DNA of 64,000 bases from Micromonosporaceae bacterium KJ-029 (GCA_005402585.1 BIFP01000019.1:62001-126000), one strand, 5' to 3'; counted from the first letter of the stretch, positions 1-8,455 are shown. Numbers and translations are program-made. Notes: generated by a model from the letters alone, not told the origin.

Positions 1-1525
1 TCGGGTTGCCGGCCGTCGCGTCCGGGGTGATGCCGGCCATCAGCAGGCCGATCTCCTCGCGCGGGGTGTCCGGGCCGACGATGCCGATGATCCGCCCCCG
101 GTACATCACCGCGATCCGGTCGGCCAGCCCGATCACCTCGTCGAGTTCGCTGGAGACCACCAGCACCGCGGTGCCGATGTCGCGCTCGCGGATGACCTGG
201 CTGTGGATGAACTCGATCGAGCCGACGTCCACGCCCCGGGTGGGCTGGGCGGCGATGAAGAGCTTCAGCGGCCGGGACAACTCCCGGGCCACGATCACCT
301 TCTGTTGGTTACCGCCGGAGAGAGTGCCGACCGCCGCCTCGGCAGACGAGGTGCGTACGTCGAACTGCTCGATCCGCTCCCGCGCCGACTTGGTGATCGC
401 GTCCGGCTTCAGCGACAGGCCCCGACCGAACGGCGGCCGGTCGTAGATGTCCAGCACCAGGTTCTCCGCGACGGAGAACTCCTTGACCAGGCCGTCGACG
501 CTGCGGTCCTCCGGCACGTAGCCGACGCCCGCCCGGAGCACCTTCTTGGTCGACCAGCCGTCGATCCGCTGCCCGTCGAGGGTGATCGAGCCGGCGAGGG
601 TCGGGCGCAGCCCCATGATCGCTTCGATCAGCTCGGTCTGCCCGTTGCCCTGCACGCCCGCGACGCCGAGCACCTCGCCCGCGCGTACGGTCAGGTCGAC
701 GCCGTCCACCGCGCGGACCTGGCGGTCGTCGTCGACGACCAGGCCGGCGACGTCAAGGACCGGCTCGCCCGGGGTGGCCGGGGCCTTCTCAACGGTGAGC
801 CGGACGGTACGGCCGACCATCAGCGCGGCCAGTTCGTCGCGGCTGGCCTCCGGTGACGCCGTACCCACGGTCTTGCCGCGCCGGATCACCGTGATCCGGT
901 CGGCGATCGCCTTGACCTCGCCGAGCTTGTGGGTGATGAAGACGATCGACTTGCCGGCGGCCTTGAGCGACCGCATCACGGTGAGCAGTTCCTCGGTCTC
1001 CTGCGGGGTGAGCACCGCCGTGGGCTCGTCCAGGATGAGCAGGTCGACGTCACGGGTGAGCGCCTTGACGATCTCCACCCGCTGCTGGATGCCGACCGGC
1101 AGGTCCTCGATCACCGCGTCCGGGTCGACCCGCAGGTTGTACCGCTCGGAGACCTCGGCGACCTCGCGCCGGGCCCGGCGCCGGTCCAGGAATCCGGCGA
1201 TGCCGCCCCGGACCTGCTCGGCGCCGAGCATGATGTTCTCGGTGACGGTGAAGACCGGCACGAGCATGAAGTGCTGGTGCACCATGCCGATGCCGGCCGC
1301 GATCGCGTCGGACGGCCCGCGCAACTTCAGCGGCTTCCCGTCGACCAGGATCTCGCCCTCGTCGGGCTGGTAGAGCCCGTACAGCACGTTCATCAGGGTC
1401 GACTTGCCCGCGCCGTTCTCGCCGAGCAGGGCATGGATCTCTCCAGGCTCCACCGTCAGGTCGATGTGGTCGTTGGCGACCAGATCACCGAACCGCTTGG
1501 TGATGCCGCGCAGTTCGAGTCTCAG
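1..1525 (-). CDS. BMP-type nucleoside/simple-sugar ABC transporter ATP-binding protein, 3' end outside window
   Basis: Cytoplasmic ATPase with two tandem ABC domains, as in the RbsA/BmpB-NupO importers of nucleosides or simple sugars. Domain 1 has a Walker [10 protein letters not shown], the [11 protein letters not shown]alker B/D-loop and an H-loop FITHKLGEV. Domain 2 keeps [12 protein letters not shown], the LSGGNQQK signature and a diverged Walker B (AAQPTRGVD), usual for the second half of these proteins. About 508 codons are present and the C-terminus lies left of base 1. It follows the binding lipoprotein on the same strand, so permease genes should lie further left. The only start that fits the N-terminus ([13 protein letters not shown]) is CTG at 1525-1523, five bases after a perfect AGGAGG. 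No ATG, GTG or TTG occurs in frame before the Walker A loop. Function sure; the CTG start is inferred from the frame and the Shine-Dalgarno. Confidence 0.9.
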   Translation of the reverse strand, partial: MRLELRGITKRFGDLVANDHIDLTVEPGEIHALLGENGAGKSTLMNVLYGLYQPDEGEILVDGKPLKLRGPSDAIAAGIGMVHQHFMLVPVFTVTENIMLGAEQVRGGIAGFLDRRRARREVAEVSERYNLRVDPDAVIEDLPVGIQQRVEIVKALTRDVDLLILDEPTAVLTPQETEELLTVMRSLKAAGKSIVFITHKLGEVKAIADRITVIRRGKTVGTASPEASRDELAALMVGRTVRLTVEKAPATPGEPVLDVAGLVVDDDRQVRAVDGVDLTVRAGEVLGVAGVQGNGQTELIEAIMGLRPTLAGSITLDGQRIDGWSTKKVLRAGVGYVPEDRSVDGLVKEFSVAENLVLDIYDRPPFGRGLSLKPDAITKSARERIEQFDVRTSSAEAAVGTLSGGNQQKVIVARELSRPLKLFIAAQPTRGVDVGSIEFIHSQVIRERDIGTAVLVVSSELDEVIGLADRIAVMYRGRIIGIVGPDTPREEIGLLMAGITPDATAGNP

Positions 1526-1530
1526 CGCAA

Positions 1531-1536
1531 CCTCCT
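1531..1536 (-). promoter_or_regulatory. Shine-Dalgarno AGGAGG deciding a CTG start
   Basis: AGGAGG on the minus strand followed by TTGCG and then CTG. The adjacent TTG reads in another frame that meets a stop after two codons, so the site can only serve the CTG start of the ATPase. Confidence 0.6.
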
Positions 1537-1607
1537 GGAGTGCGAAGCGATGGTGCAGCGTAGCTGCCGGGGGTGGATCGCGGCGTCGGCCGGACCGGTG
1601 GCACGGA

Positions 1608-1652
1608 CCGGCCGCTCCGGCGCGACGGGTTTCCCCGCGCCGGAGCGGCCGG
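1608..1652 (-). terminator. 16-bp perfect hairpin between binding protein and ATPase
   Basis: Arms 1608-1623 and 1637-1652 are a perfect 16-bp inverted repeat (CCGGCCGCTCCGGCGC) around a 13-base loop. There is no U tract. It lies within an apparent operon, just 3' of the lipoprotein gene, where such stems usually slow 3' decay or cause partial termination so that the binding protein is made in excess. Confidence 0.6.
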
Positions 1653-1671
1653 ATCATGATGTGGCTGGCTC

Positions 1672-1711
1672 GCCGGCCGCCCTGGTGGATCGTCTCACCG
1701 GGGCGGCCGGC
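1672..1711 (-). terminator. 11-bp perfect hairpin next to the lipoprotein stop codon
   Basis: Arms 1672-1682 and 1701-1711 (GCCGGCCGCCC) form a perfect stem with an 18-base loop, six bases after the stop of the binding lipoprotein. With the stem at 1608-1652 it makes a double-hairpin intercistronic region. Confidence 0.5.
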
Positions 1712-1717
1712 GAAGGG

Positions 1718-2797
1718 TCACTTCGGCTGGGCGGCCGACTCGACCTTGACGGTGCCCGCGGCGATGTCCGCCTTGAGCTTGTCGACCTCGGCCTTGAGCT
1801 CGGCCGGGACCTTGCTGTCGAAGTCGTGGTACGGGGCGAGCGAGACGCCGTCGTTGGCCAGGGTGCCGACGAAGCCCGGGTCGGCGGAGAGCTTCTCGCC
1901 ACCGGCGGCCTTGAGCACGGCGTCCTTGACCGCGCCCGGGATGTTCTTCACCACGGTGGTGATGATCGCCGGGCAGTTCGGGGTGCTCTCGCAGCCGTCG
2001 ACGTCCACCCAGATGGTGTTGTACTTGCCGCCGGAGGCCTGGGCCGCACCGGTGGTGCCGAGGCCGGCGCCGCCAGCGACCGGCATGATGATGTCCGCGC
2101 CCTGGGCGACCAGCGCGTCGCTCACCTTCTTGCCCTCGTCCTGCTTGACGAAGTCGTTGGTGAAGGAGCCGTTCTGGGTCGCCTTGTTCCAACCGAGGGC
2201 CTGGACGGTCTTGCCCTTGGCCTGGTTGTAGTGCGCGACGCCGTCGACGAAGCCGTCCATGAAGATGGTCACCGGCGGGATCTTCATGCCGCCGTAGGTG
2301 CCCACCTTGCCGCTCTGGGTCATGCCGGCGGCGACGTAGCCGGCCAGGAAACCGGCCTGGGCGGTGTCGAACTGCATCGGGAAGACGTTGGCCACGCCCG
2401 GCTTGGCGTCGACGATGCCGAACTGCTGGTCCGGGTTCGCCTCGGCGATCTTCTTGGTGGCGTCCTGCATCAGCCCGCCGACCGCCAGGATGAAGTCGCA
2501 GTCCTGGTTGACGTACTGGGTGAGGTTCGGCTCGTAATCCGCCTCGGCCTTCGACGCGACGTACTTGGTAACGATGTTGGCGTTCTCGGCCTTGGCGTCC
2601 TCGAGGCCCTTCCAGGCCGAGGCGTTGAACGACTTGTCGTCGATGCCGCCGACGTCGGTGACCATGCAGGCGGTGTACTTCTCGCCGCCGGAGCCGGCGT
2701 TGTTGCTCTCCGGGGCCTCGCCACACGCGGCGGCGCTCAGTACGAGCCCACCCGCCACGACGACCGAGGCGATACGCATCCCACGCACCGAGCGCAA
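1718..2797 (-). CDS. BMP-family (PnrA-like) substrate-binding lipoprotein
   Basis: Extracytoplasmic lipoprotein that captures a nucleoside or similar ligand for the ABC ATPase downstream. A TTG start at 2797 follows GGGAGACGTC at good spacing and gives 359 residues; ATG at 2779 is an alternative. The signal peptide runs from Arg2 through a hydrophobic stretch to SAAAC with Cys25 as lipidation site. The mature part shows BMP-family motifs: TDVGGIDDKSFN near the start, a central NDFVKQDEGKK and DGVSLAPYHDFD near the end. Length matches the family (330-370). Two stable hairpins separate it from the ATPase, consistent with higher expression of the binding protein. The exact ligand cannot be read from sequence. 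Confidence 0.92.
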   Translation of the reverse strand: MRSVRGMRIASVVVAGGLVLSAAACGEAPESNNAGSGGEKYTACMVTDVGGIDDKSFNASAWKGLEDAKAENANIVTKYVASKAEADYEPNLTQYVNQDCDFILAVGGLMQDATKKIAEANPDQQFGIVDAKPGVANVFPMQFDTAQAGFLAGYVAAGMTQSGKVGTYGGMKIPPVTIFMDGFVDGVAHYNQAKGKTVQALGWNKATQNGSFTNDFVKQDEGKKVSDALVAQGADIIMPVAGGAGLGTTGAAQASGGKYNTIWVDVDGCESTPNCPAIITTVVKNIPGAVKDAVLKAAGGEKLSADPGFVGTLANDGVSLAPYHDFDSKVPAELKAEVDKLKADIAAGTVKVESAAQPK

Positions 2798-3057
2798 GAC
2801 GTCTCCCTTCCCATTGCACACCGCGTGATACGCGGTGGCAGCCCTTGAACCGGCCTGCGCCTTGCCGCCGGCGTCCCACGTTACGGACGCAGAGCGTACG
2901 CCCGCGCCCACCTGCCGAACGACAATCGTGCAGGACTGTTGGAGGCCTGTTACCCCTACGTAATGCTCGCGTGGGGCAGATCACTCTACGTGTTGGCAGG
3001 TGGGCGAACGAGTGTCTGGAAAGTCCCTTTCCCGGGTCCCGATGGGCGACCCGACGA

Positions 3058-3408
3058 TCACCGCCAGAAGACCGCCACAGCCGCGTTGGCCAGGGTCAAC
3101 CCCACGATCGCGAGGAAGTGACCCCGGTTGACCTCGGCCCGCTTCCGGGAGAAGAAGACCATTACGAAGATGAGCAGGGCAAGCACAAGCTTCGTAACAA
3201 GCTTCGCCGGTGCCGGCTCGGCGCCGTCGCGCAGCGGCGCGGACAGGCCGATGCCGGACAGCAGCTGGATCACCGAGCCCCAGAGCATCGCGGCGTTGAT
3301 CCGGATCTTGCCGGTGAGGTATTGGGCGATCGCACCACCGAGCAGCAGCGCGAACCCGATCAGGTGGACGTAGAGGAGGATGAGTCGAAGTGCTTCCACC
3401 CGACCCAT
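3058..3408 (-). CDS. Small integral membrane protein of unknown function
   Basis: 116 residues with four hydrophobic segments: about 8-28, 40-57, 68-87 and 98-115. No catalytic motif is visible. A basic loop (SRKRAE) sits between segments 3 and 4, and the only charged extracytoplasmic-looking loop is PLRDGAEPAPAK. It lies nine bases after a larger membrane protein gene (3418-4401) on the same strand and may be transcribed with it. I do not recognise a characterised family; a small four-helix actinobacterial membrane protein is all that can be said. A 60-base antisense reading frame there has no support. Confidence 0.75.
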   Translation of the reverse strand: MGRVEALRLILLYVHLIGFALLLGGAIAQYLTGKIRINAAMLWGSVIQLLSGIGLSAPLRDGAEPAPAKLVTKLVLALLIFVMVFFSRKRAEVNRGHFLAIVGLTLANAAVAVFWR

Positions 3409-3417
3409 CCTGCCCTA

Positions 3418-4401
3418 TCAACGACGGTTTGTAGTAGTGGCAGTTGGTCGATCGACGCGCTGAGCCCGGGACCCGACCAGCACCAGGGCCAGGCCGACCA
3501 CCGCGTACCCGGCCAGCACGGCGAGTGATCGACCGGCGCCCGCGCCGTCGAAGAACGCGACCGAGCGCAACAGGGTGCCCCCGGCGCCGGCCGGCAGCCA
3601 CTGGCCGAGCGTGCCCCACGGCTGCGGCAGCAGCTCCGGCGCGGCACCGACCGCGGACAGCGGGTTGCCGACCAGGAAGACCAACAGCGCACCCAGCCCG
3701 ATCCCCGCTCGGCCGAGCAGCGCACCGAGGCCGGTGACGGTGGCCGACGCGGCCAACGCGAACAGCCCGATGGCGGCGGCCTCGGCAGCCCAGCTTCCGT
3801 TGACGATCCCCAACCAGCCGTGCAGCACCGAGACGCCGACCAGGCCGGCCAGCACGCCGGTGGCGACCAGCCCGACCAACCGGGCCACCCGGCCGGCGAC
3901 CAGCAGGACGAGCAGGGCACCGGCGAGCAGGCTGGTCATCGCCAGCGGGAGGAAGCCGGCGGCGAACCCGGCGCCTCGGGGATCGTCGGGGACCGTCGGC
4001 ACCACCTCGACCACGGTGACCGGCTGGCCGGCGGAGAGCTGACCGGCGGCCTCGGTGAGCAGAACGGCGACCGTGGGACTGGCCGCCGGGGCGGTGTGCA
4101 GGGCGACGCCGTCCGGGCCGAGCACGAAGGCGGCGTACACCTCCCGGTCCCGCAACGCGCGGTCGGCCGTCGCCGCGTCGGGCAGCGTGGTCACCGCGAA
4201 GGCGCCGGGCCGGGCGGAGGTGAGTCGTCCGGCCAGCTCACCGGCGGCCGGCGCGGGGCCGGCGACGGCGACCGGCAGGTCGCGCGGGGCCAGGTTCACC
4301 GCCGGAGCCGCGAACAGCGGTACGAGCAGCGCCTGGCCGACGACCGCCAGGGTGGCGACCAGGACGGCGAGCAGCAGGGGTGACTGGGGTCGGGTGGACA
4401 T
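3418..4401 (-). CDS. ABC-2/YhgE-like multispanning membrane protein, probable efflux component
   Basis: 327 residues. One N-terminal membrane segment (about 8-32) is followed by an extracytoplasmic domain of about 110 residues (LPVAVAGPAPAAGEL...). Five or six C-terminal membrane segments come after about residue 150. This single-helix, external-domain, membrane-bundle layout is that of ABC-2/YhgE-type (DUF3533-like) transport proteins. It is divergent from a TetR regulator (4502-5098), and both operators of that regulator lie between the two starts. This arrangement is typical of a TetR-controlled drug or lipid efflux gene. No ATPase is adjacent. Family assignment is by topology, so moderate; the substrate is unknown. 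Confidence 0.7.
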   Translation of the reverse strand: MSTRPQSPLLLAVLVATLAVVGQALLVPLFAAPAVNLAPRDLPVAVAGPAPAAGELAGRLTSARPGAFAVTTLPDAATADRALRDREVYAAFVLGPDGVALHTAPAASPTVAVLLTEAAGQLSAGQPVTVVEVVPTVPDDPRGAGFAAGFLPLAMTSLLAGALLVLLVAGRVARLVGLVATGVLAGLVGVSVLHGWLGIVNGSWAAEAAAIGLFALAASATVTGLGALLGRAGIGLGALLVFLVGNPLSAVGAAPELLPQPWGTLGQWLPAGAGGTLLRSVAFFDGAGAGRSLAVLAGYAVVGLALVLVGSRAQRVDRPTATTTNRR

Positions 4402-4415
4402 CGCTCCACTCTCCT

Positions 4416-4433
4416 AAAACGAATGCTCGTTCT
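4416..4433. promoter_or_regulatory. TetR operator, site 1
   Basis: AACGA-ATGC-TCGTT (4418-4431) has the same half-sites and 4-base spacing as the perfect palindrome at 4472-4489. It lies 15 bases before the start of the membrane protein gene on the minus strand. Binding there would block that promoter or its early transcript. Confidence 0.65.
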
Positions 4434-4471
4434 TTTATGTTCAGACTCCTCCCACCCGTGACCTCCCGTCA

Positions 4472-4489
4472 AGAACGAACGTTCGTTCT
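4472..4489. promoter_or_regulatory. TetR operator, site 2 (perfect 18-bp palindrome)
   Basis: AGAACGAACGTTCGTTCT is fully self-complementary and lies 13 bases before the TetR start, so autoregulation is expected. Its centre is 56 bp from the centre of site 1. AACGAACGTTCGTT-type palindromes are common TetR-family operators in actinobacteria. Confidence 0.75.
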
Positions 4490-4501
4490 ACGATGTAGCC
4501 C

Positions 4502-5098
4502 GTGCCACGTGTCTCGGACGAACACCTCGCCGCCCGCCGCCGCCAGATCGTCGACGCGGCCCGGCGCTGCTTCCTCCGCGAGGGCTTCCACCGCACGACC
4601 ATGCATGACGTGATCGCCGAGGCCGGTCTCTCCGTCGGCGCGGTCTACCGCTACTTCCCGAGCAAGGCGTCGCTGATCAACGCGATCGCCGAGGAGGCGA
4701 TCGGCGGCGCCGAACTGGTCCTCGCCGACCTGGCCCGGCAGGATCCGCCGCTGCCCCTGGCCGAGGCGCTGGAACGGGCGCTGGCGTACGTGGAGACCCA
4801 GGTCGGCGACGACGGCCTGCTGCGGATCGCGGTCCAGGTGTGGGGGGAGGCGCAGCGGGACCCGGCGCTGGCCGAGTTCGTGGCCGGCACGTACGCGGGC
4901 CTCCGGCGTCACTTCGAGGCGCTGGTCCGGCGGGCGCAGGACGGCGGCGAGATCTCCGCCGACGCCGACCCACAGGCCGTGGCCGCCGCTCTGTTCGGCC
5001 TGGTGCCGGGCTGGTTCATCCAGCGCATCCTGACCGGCGGTCCGGACCGCGCCACATACCTCGCGGGTGTCCGCGCGCTGCTGGGCCGGTCCGGCTGA
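4502..5098 (+). CDS. TetR-family transcriptional repressor
   Basis: 198 residues from a GTG start. The N-terminal HTH covers about 8-55, with recognition region TMHDVIAEAGLSVGAVYRYF and the typical FPSKASL turn after it. The C-terminal ligand-binding and dimerisation part (about 70-190) is less conserved, as usual. It probably represses the divergent membrane protein at 3418-4401 and itself through the two AACGA-N4-TCGTT operators in the 100-bp gap. The stop lies 13 bases from the converging stop of a sugar permease gene. Confidence 0.93.
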   Translation: MPRVSDEHLAARRRQIVDAARRCFLREGFHRTTMHDVIAEAGLSVGAVYRYFPSKASLINAIAEEAIGGAELVLADLARQDPPLPLAEALERALAYVETQVGDDGLLRIAVQVWGEAQRDPALAEFVAGTYAGLRRHFEALVRRAQDGGEISADADPQAVAAALFGLVPGWFIQRILTGGPDRATYLAGVRALLGRSG

Positions 5099-5111
5099 GC
5101 GACGGTGCGGG

Positions 5112-5963
5112 TCAGCCCTTGGTGCCGCCCGCGGTCAGCCCGGAGACCAGGTGCCTCTGGGCGAAGAAGAAGACCACACCGGCCGGAAGGGTGACCAGGA
5201 CGGCGGCGGCCGTCAGGTACTCCCACTGCGGGTTGAACTGGGGCACGAACTGCTGGAGCCCGTACGCCAGGGTGAACCTGTTGTCGGTCTGGATGAACGC
5301 CGACGCGTACGCCACCTCGCCCCAGGCGGTGAGGAAGGTGTAGAAGGCGGTGACCGCCACGGCCGGCCGGGCCAACGGCAGCACCACCTTCCAGAAGGTG
5401 GCGAACGGCCCGCACCCGTCCAGCGCCGCCGCCTCGTCCAGCGAGGTCGGGATGGAGTCGAAGTAGCCCTTCAACATCCAGGCGCAGAACGGCACCGCGA
5501 TGGTCAGGTACGCGATGATCAGCGCGGGCATCGTGTTGATCAGGCCCAGCCGGGCCATGATCGTGTAGATCGGCACGATCAGGATGGCCACCGGGAACAT
5601 CTGGGTGACAAGGAAGACCATCATCAGCGGTCGGCGGCCCGGGAAGTTGAACCGGGACACCGCGTAGCCGGTGGTGGCCGAGAAGAAGATGCCGATGGCC
5701 ATGGTGAAGGCCGCGACGATCACCGAGTTGAGGAACCACCTCGGGAAGTTCGTGCTGGTCAGCACGTAGCTGTAGTTGGCCAGCGTGGTGTCCCGGAACA
5801 GGGTCAGCTCGCTGCTCTGGATCGCGTACCCGGGCTTCAGCGACGACAGCAGCACCCAGGCGATCGGCCCGATCGCGATCAGCGACGCCAGGATCAGCGT
5901 GCCGTGCAGCAGGAGGGACTTGACCGGGCTGCGCCGGTTGCGCCCGGGACGCTTCGGCCCCAT
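5112..5963 (-). CDS. Maltose-type ABC importer permease, MalG-like
   Basis: 283-residue inner-membrane permease of the carbohydrate uptake transporter-1 family, with six membrane segments. The cytoplasmic EAA loop that contacts the ATPase reads EAAALDGCGPFATFWKVVLP (about 185-205). The ATG at 5963 overlaps the stop of the upstream permease (TGATG), a sign of translational coupling. It ends the unit binding protein - MalF - MalG. The gene sits beside a LacI repressor and an alpha-glucosidase, so maltose, maltodextrin or another alpha-glucoside is the likely substrate. No ATPase is encoded here; actinomycetes commonly supply a shared MsiK-type ATPase from elsewhere. Confidence 0.93.
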   Translation of the reverse strand: MGPKRPGRNRRSPVKSLLLHGTLILASLIAIGPIAWVLLSSLKPGYAIQSSELTLFRDTTLANYSYVLTSTNFPRWFLNSVIVAAFTMAIGIFFSATTGYAVSRFNFPGRRPLMMVFLVTQMFPVAILIVPIYTIMARLGLINTMPALIIAYLTIAVPFCAWMLKGYFDSIPTSLDEAAALDGCGPFATFWKVVLPLARPAVAVTAFYTFLTAWGEVAYASAFIQTDNRFTLAYGLQQFVPQFNPQWEYLTAAAVLVTLPAGVVFFFAQRHLVSGLTAGGTKG

Positions 5964-6979
5964 CACCACACCTCGCCTTGCTTGCGCAGGGCCTGCCGGT
6001 AGAACACCGAGAACACCAGCAGGATCGACAGGATCAGCACGCCGTACGTGGCGGACAGAGAGTAGTTGCGGATGCCCTCGAACGCGGCCCGGTAGGCACC
6101 GGTCACCAGGATCTCGCTCTGACCCGCGGGCTGCCCCTCGGTCACCAGGAAGATGATCGGGAACATGTTGAAGGTCCAGATGGTGCCGAGCAGGATCACC
6201 GTCATGCTGACCGGCCGCAGGCCGGGCAGGGTGATGCTGCGGAAGCGCTGCCACGCCGAGGCGCCGTCGATCTCGGCCGCCTCATACAGCTCGGACGGAA
6301 TGGTCTGCATGCCGCCGAGCAGCGCCACCATCATGAACGGCACCCCGAGCCAGATGTTGGTGACGATGGCGGTGAACAACGAGGTCCATCGGTCGGCGAA
6401 CCAGGAGACCGGGTCGATGCCGACCGCGGAGAGCGCCGCGTTGGCCAGACCGAAGCGCTCGTTGAAGATGAACTTCCAGGCGAACGCGCTGACGAAGGCC
6501 GGCACCGCCCAGGGCAGGACGAGCAGCACCCGGTACAGGCCCCGGGCCCGCATCGGGCGGTTGAGCATGGTGGCCAGACCGAGACCGAGGCCGAAGTGGC
6601 AGGCCACGCAGACGAACGTCCAGATCAGCGTGGTGCCGGTCCACTGCCAGAACTCGCCCACCTCGCCGGTGAGCACCCGCAGGTAGTTGTCGAGGCCGAC
6701 GAACTCCCACTTGTTGGGGTTGTCCTTGCAGACCTCGCCGCCGGTGATCGACCTGGTGCAGATCTCGGCGACCTGGTTGGCCTCGGTGAGGTTGGTGAAG
6801 GAGAGCCAGATCCCGCGGAACAGCGGGTAGAAGATCAGAACCGCCAGGACGATGACGACGGGCAGGACCATCGCCCAGGCGTACCAGTGCTTTTCCCAGC
6901 TGCGCCGCAGCCAGGACGGACGAGCGGATCGGCCGGGCGGCGCCGGCGCCGGCGCCGGGTCGGCTGTCACAGTGGTCAT
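5963..6979 (-). CDS. Maltose-type ABC importer permease, MalF-like
   Basis: 338 residues. A proline-rich cytoplasmic tail (1-30) is followed by six to seven membrane segments. An external loop after segment 1 contains CTRSITGGEVCKDN, whose two Cys could form a disulphide. The EAA loop reads YEAAEIDGASAWQRFRSITLP (about 235-255). It lies second in the operon, 109 bp after the binding protein gene and separated from it by a 15-bp hairpin. It pairs with the MalG-like permease downstream to form the transmembrane pore. Confidence 0.93.
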   Translation of the reverse strand: MTTVTADPAPAPAPPGRSARPSWLRRSWEKHWYAWAMVLPVVIVLAVLIFYPLFRGIWLSFTNLTEANQVAEICTRSITGGEVCKDNPNKWEFVGLDNYLRVLTGEVGEFWQWTGTTLIWTFVCVACHFGLGLGLATMLNRPMRARGLYRVLLVLPWAVPAFVSAFAWKFIFNERFGLANAALSAVGIDPVSWFADRWTSLFTAIVTNIWLGVPFMMVALLGGMQTIPSELYEAAEIDGASAWQRFRSITLPGLRPVSMTVILLGTIWTFNMFPIIFLVTEGQPAGQSEILVTGAYRAAFEGIRNYSLSATYGVLILSILLVFSVFYRQALRKQGEVW

Positions 6980-7006
6980 CAGCTGTGCTCCCGAGGAGAG
7001 GTCCGA

Positions 7007-7041
7007 CAGGGTCGCGCGACCGTCATGGTCGCGCGACCCTG
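7007..7041 (-). terminator. 15-bp perfect hairpin between malE- and malF-like genes
   Basis: CAGGGTCGCGCGACC (7007-7021) and its exact complement (7027-7041) flank a 5-base loop. It is intercistronic, with no U tract, and probably stabilises the upstream binding-protein message or causes partial termination. Confidence 0.7.
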
Positions 7042-7088
7042 CCTGGGTGCCGAGAGGTCACCGGCCACGGCCGGTGCCGGCGGTCGGG

Positions 7089-8390
7089 TCAGAGCCCGTA
7101 GCCGGGGACGACCTCGGCCTTGTACTTCTTGGCGACGGTGTCCAGCGCGGCCTTCGGGTCCTTGTTCTGGATCAGGACCTCGGTGGCCATCTGGTCGAGC
7201 GGGCCGAAGAACTGACCGGCCTCGGGGATCCACGGACGACCCACGGCGGCCTCGTTCACCGCCTGGAACGCGGCGACCACGGCATTGTTCTGGACCGGGG
7301 CGAGCTGGTAGGCGGACTTGCGGGTGGGCAGCAGGCCGAGCTTCTCCGACAGGAAGGCCTGCGACTCGGCGGAGCTCATGTACTTGACGAACGCGACGGC
7401 GGCGTCGACCTTCTCCTGCGGCATGCCGGACCAGATCGTGTAGTTGTGGCCGCCGACCGGGCCACCGGCCCGGGCCGAGCCGGCCGGCACCGGGGCGATG
7501 CCGAGGTTCTCCAGGCCGCCGAAGGTCGGCGCCGACTTGACGTTGTTGACCTCCCACGGGCCGTTGATGATCATGGCGACCTTCTTCTCCTTGAAGAGGG
7601 TCATCATGGTGCCGTAGGAGTCGTTGGCGGACGGCTTGGCGGCCGCGCCGCTGTCGATCAGGTCCTTGGCAATCTTGAGACCGGCCGCGTTCTGGTCCGA
7701 GTTCACCACGATCTTTTTGGCCCCGGTGTCGACCAGGTCGCCGCCCTCGCCGTACATGAAGGGCAGCATGAAGTAGCCGGCCGGGTTGAGGTACACACCC
7801 TCGGCGCCGGTCTTCTCCTTGACGGTCTGCGACACGGTCTTCAGCTCGGCCCAGGTCTTCGGCGGCTCGCTGACGCCGGCCTTGCTCAGCAGCTCCTTGT
7901 TGTACATCAGCGCGAGGCTGTCGGTGACCTGCGGGACACCGTAGGTCTTGCCGTCGTACTTGTTGGAGGCGAGTGGGGTCTCCAGGAAGTCGGACTCGTC
8001 GCTCAGCAGCTCGGAGCCGTCCAGCGCGTAGAGGTAGCCCAGCGAGGCGAACTCGGGCACCCAGGCCACTTCGGCCCGCAGGATGTCCGGAGCGCCGGTC
8101 TTGGCCTGCGCGGCGGTCTTGAACTTGTTCTGGGCCTCACCGAACGGGACCGACTGATAGTTGATCTTCACGTTCGGGTAGGTCTGGTTGAACTTGGCGA
8201 TCAGCTCCTGGAAGGCCGGGCCCTCGTTCTGCGGGTCCGAGGTGTCCCACCAGGTCAGTTCTGCGGTGAGGGAGGCGGGGTCGACCTTGGGCTGCTCCTC
8301 GGCCGCCTTGTCCTCGCCGCCGCACGCGGCGACGGAGAGGGCGAGGGTGGCGGAGGCGAGTACGGCGATCCCCCTGGCTGTGCGACGCAT
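7089..8390 (-). CDS. Maltose/maltodextrin-type substrate-binding lipoprotein, MalE-like
   Basis: 433 residues from ATG 8390, preceded by AGGAG six bases upstream. The lipoprotein signal peptide ends in VAAC with Cys23 as the lipidated residue. The mature protein is a family 1 extracellular binding protein: early LTWWDTSDPQNEGPAF, SLALMYNKELL, the central MIINGPWEV and late FVKYMSSAESQAFLSEKLG are typical. It supplies sugar to the two permeases behind it. The promoter region holds a GTTTCG-N5-CGAAAC dyad between its -35 and -10 elements, fitting repression by the divergent LacI protein. Confidence 0.93.
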   Translation of the reverse strand: MRRTARGIAVLASATLALSVAACGGEDKAAEEQPKVDPASLTAELTWWDTSDPQNEGPAFQELIAKFNQTYPNVKINYQSVPFGEAQNKFKTAAQAKTGAPDILRAEVAWVPEFASLGYLYALDGSELLSDESDFLETPLASNKYDGKTYGVPQVTDSLALMYNKELLSKAGVSEPPKTWAELKTVSQTVKEKTGAEGVYLNPAGYFMLPFMYGEGGDLVDTGAKKIVVNSDQNAAGLKIAKDLIDSGAAAKPSANDSYGTMMTLFKEKKVAMIINGPWEVNNVKSAPTFGGLENLGIAPVPAGSARAGGPVGGHNYTIWSGMPQEKVDAAVAFVKYMSSAESQAFLSEKLGLLPTRKSAYQLAPVQNNAVVAAFQAVNEAAVGRPWIPEAGQFFGPLDQMATEVLIQNKDPKAALDTVAKKYKAEVVPGYGL

Positions 8391-8425
8391 GTTCGCTCCT
8401 AGATTGCCTGCCGGGTAACGGCGGG

Positions 8426-8455
8426 ACAGTAGCAAGAAGTTTCGTAACTCGAAAC
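8426..8455 (-). promoter_or_regulatory. Promoter and operator of the binding-protein operon
   Basis: On the minus strand TTTCGA (8454-8449) and TACTGT (8431-8426) are 17 bp apart and could be -35 and -10 boxes. A perfect dyad GTTTCG-N5-CGAAAC (8439-8455) overlaps the -35 box and spacer. A second copy of the half-site, CGAAACTT, lies at 8490-8497. The rest of the 328-bp divergent region (8391-8718) shows only the CAAG/CTTG pair described separately. Confidence 0.5.

Noticed and set aside
929..2848. Very long Arg/Gly/Val-rich reading frame opposite the BMP transporter genes
   Set aside because: It is antisense to two clearly recognisable genes, lacks any domain, and shows the composition of a GC-rich shadow frame. 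The same applies to 44044-47004, 40724-41650 and other long antisense or off-frame stretches.
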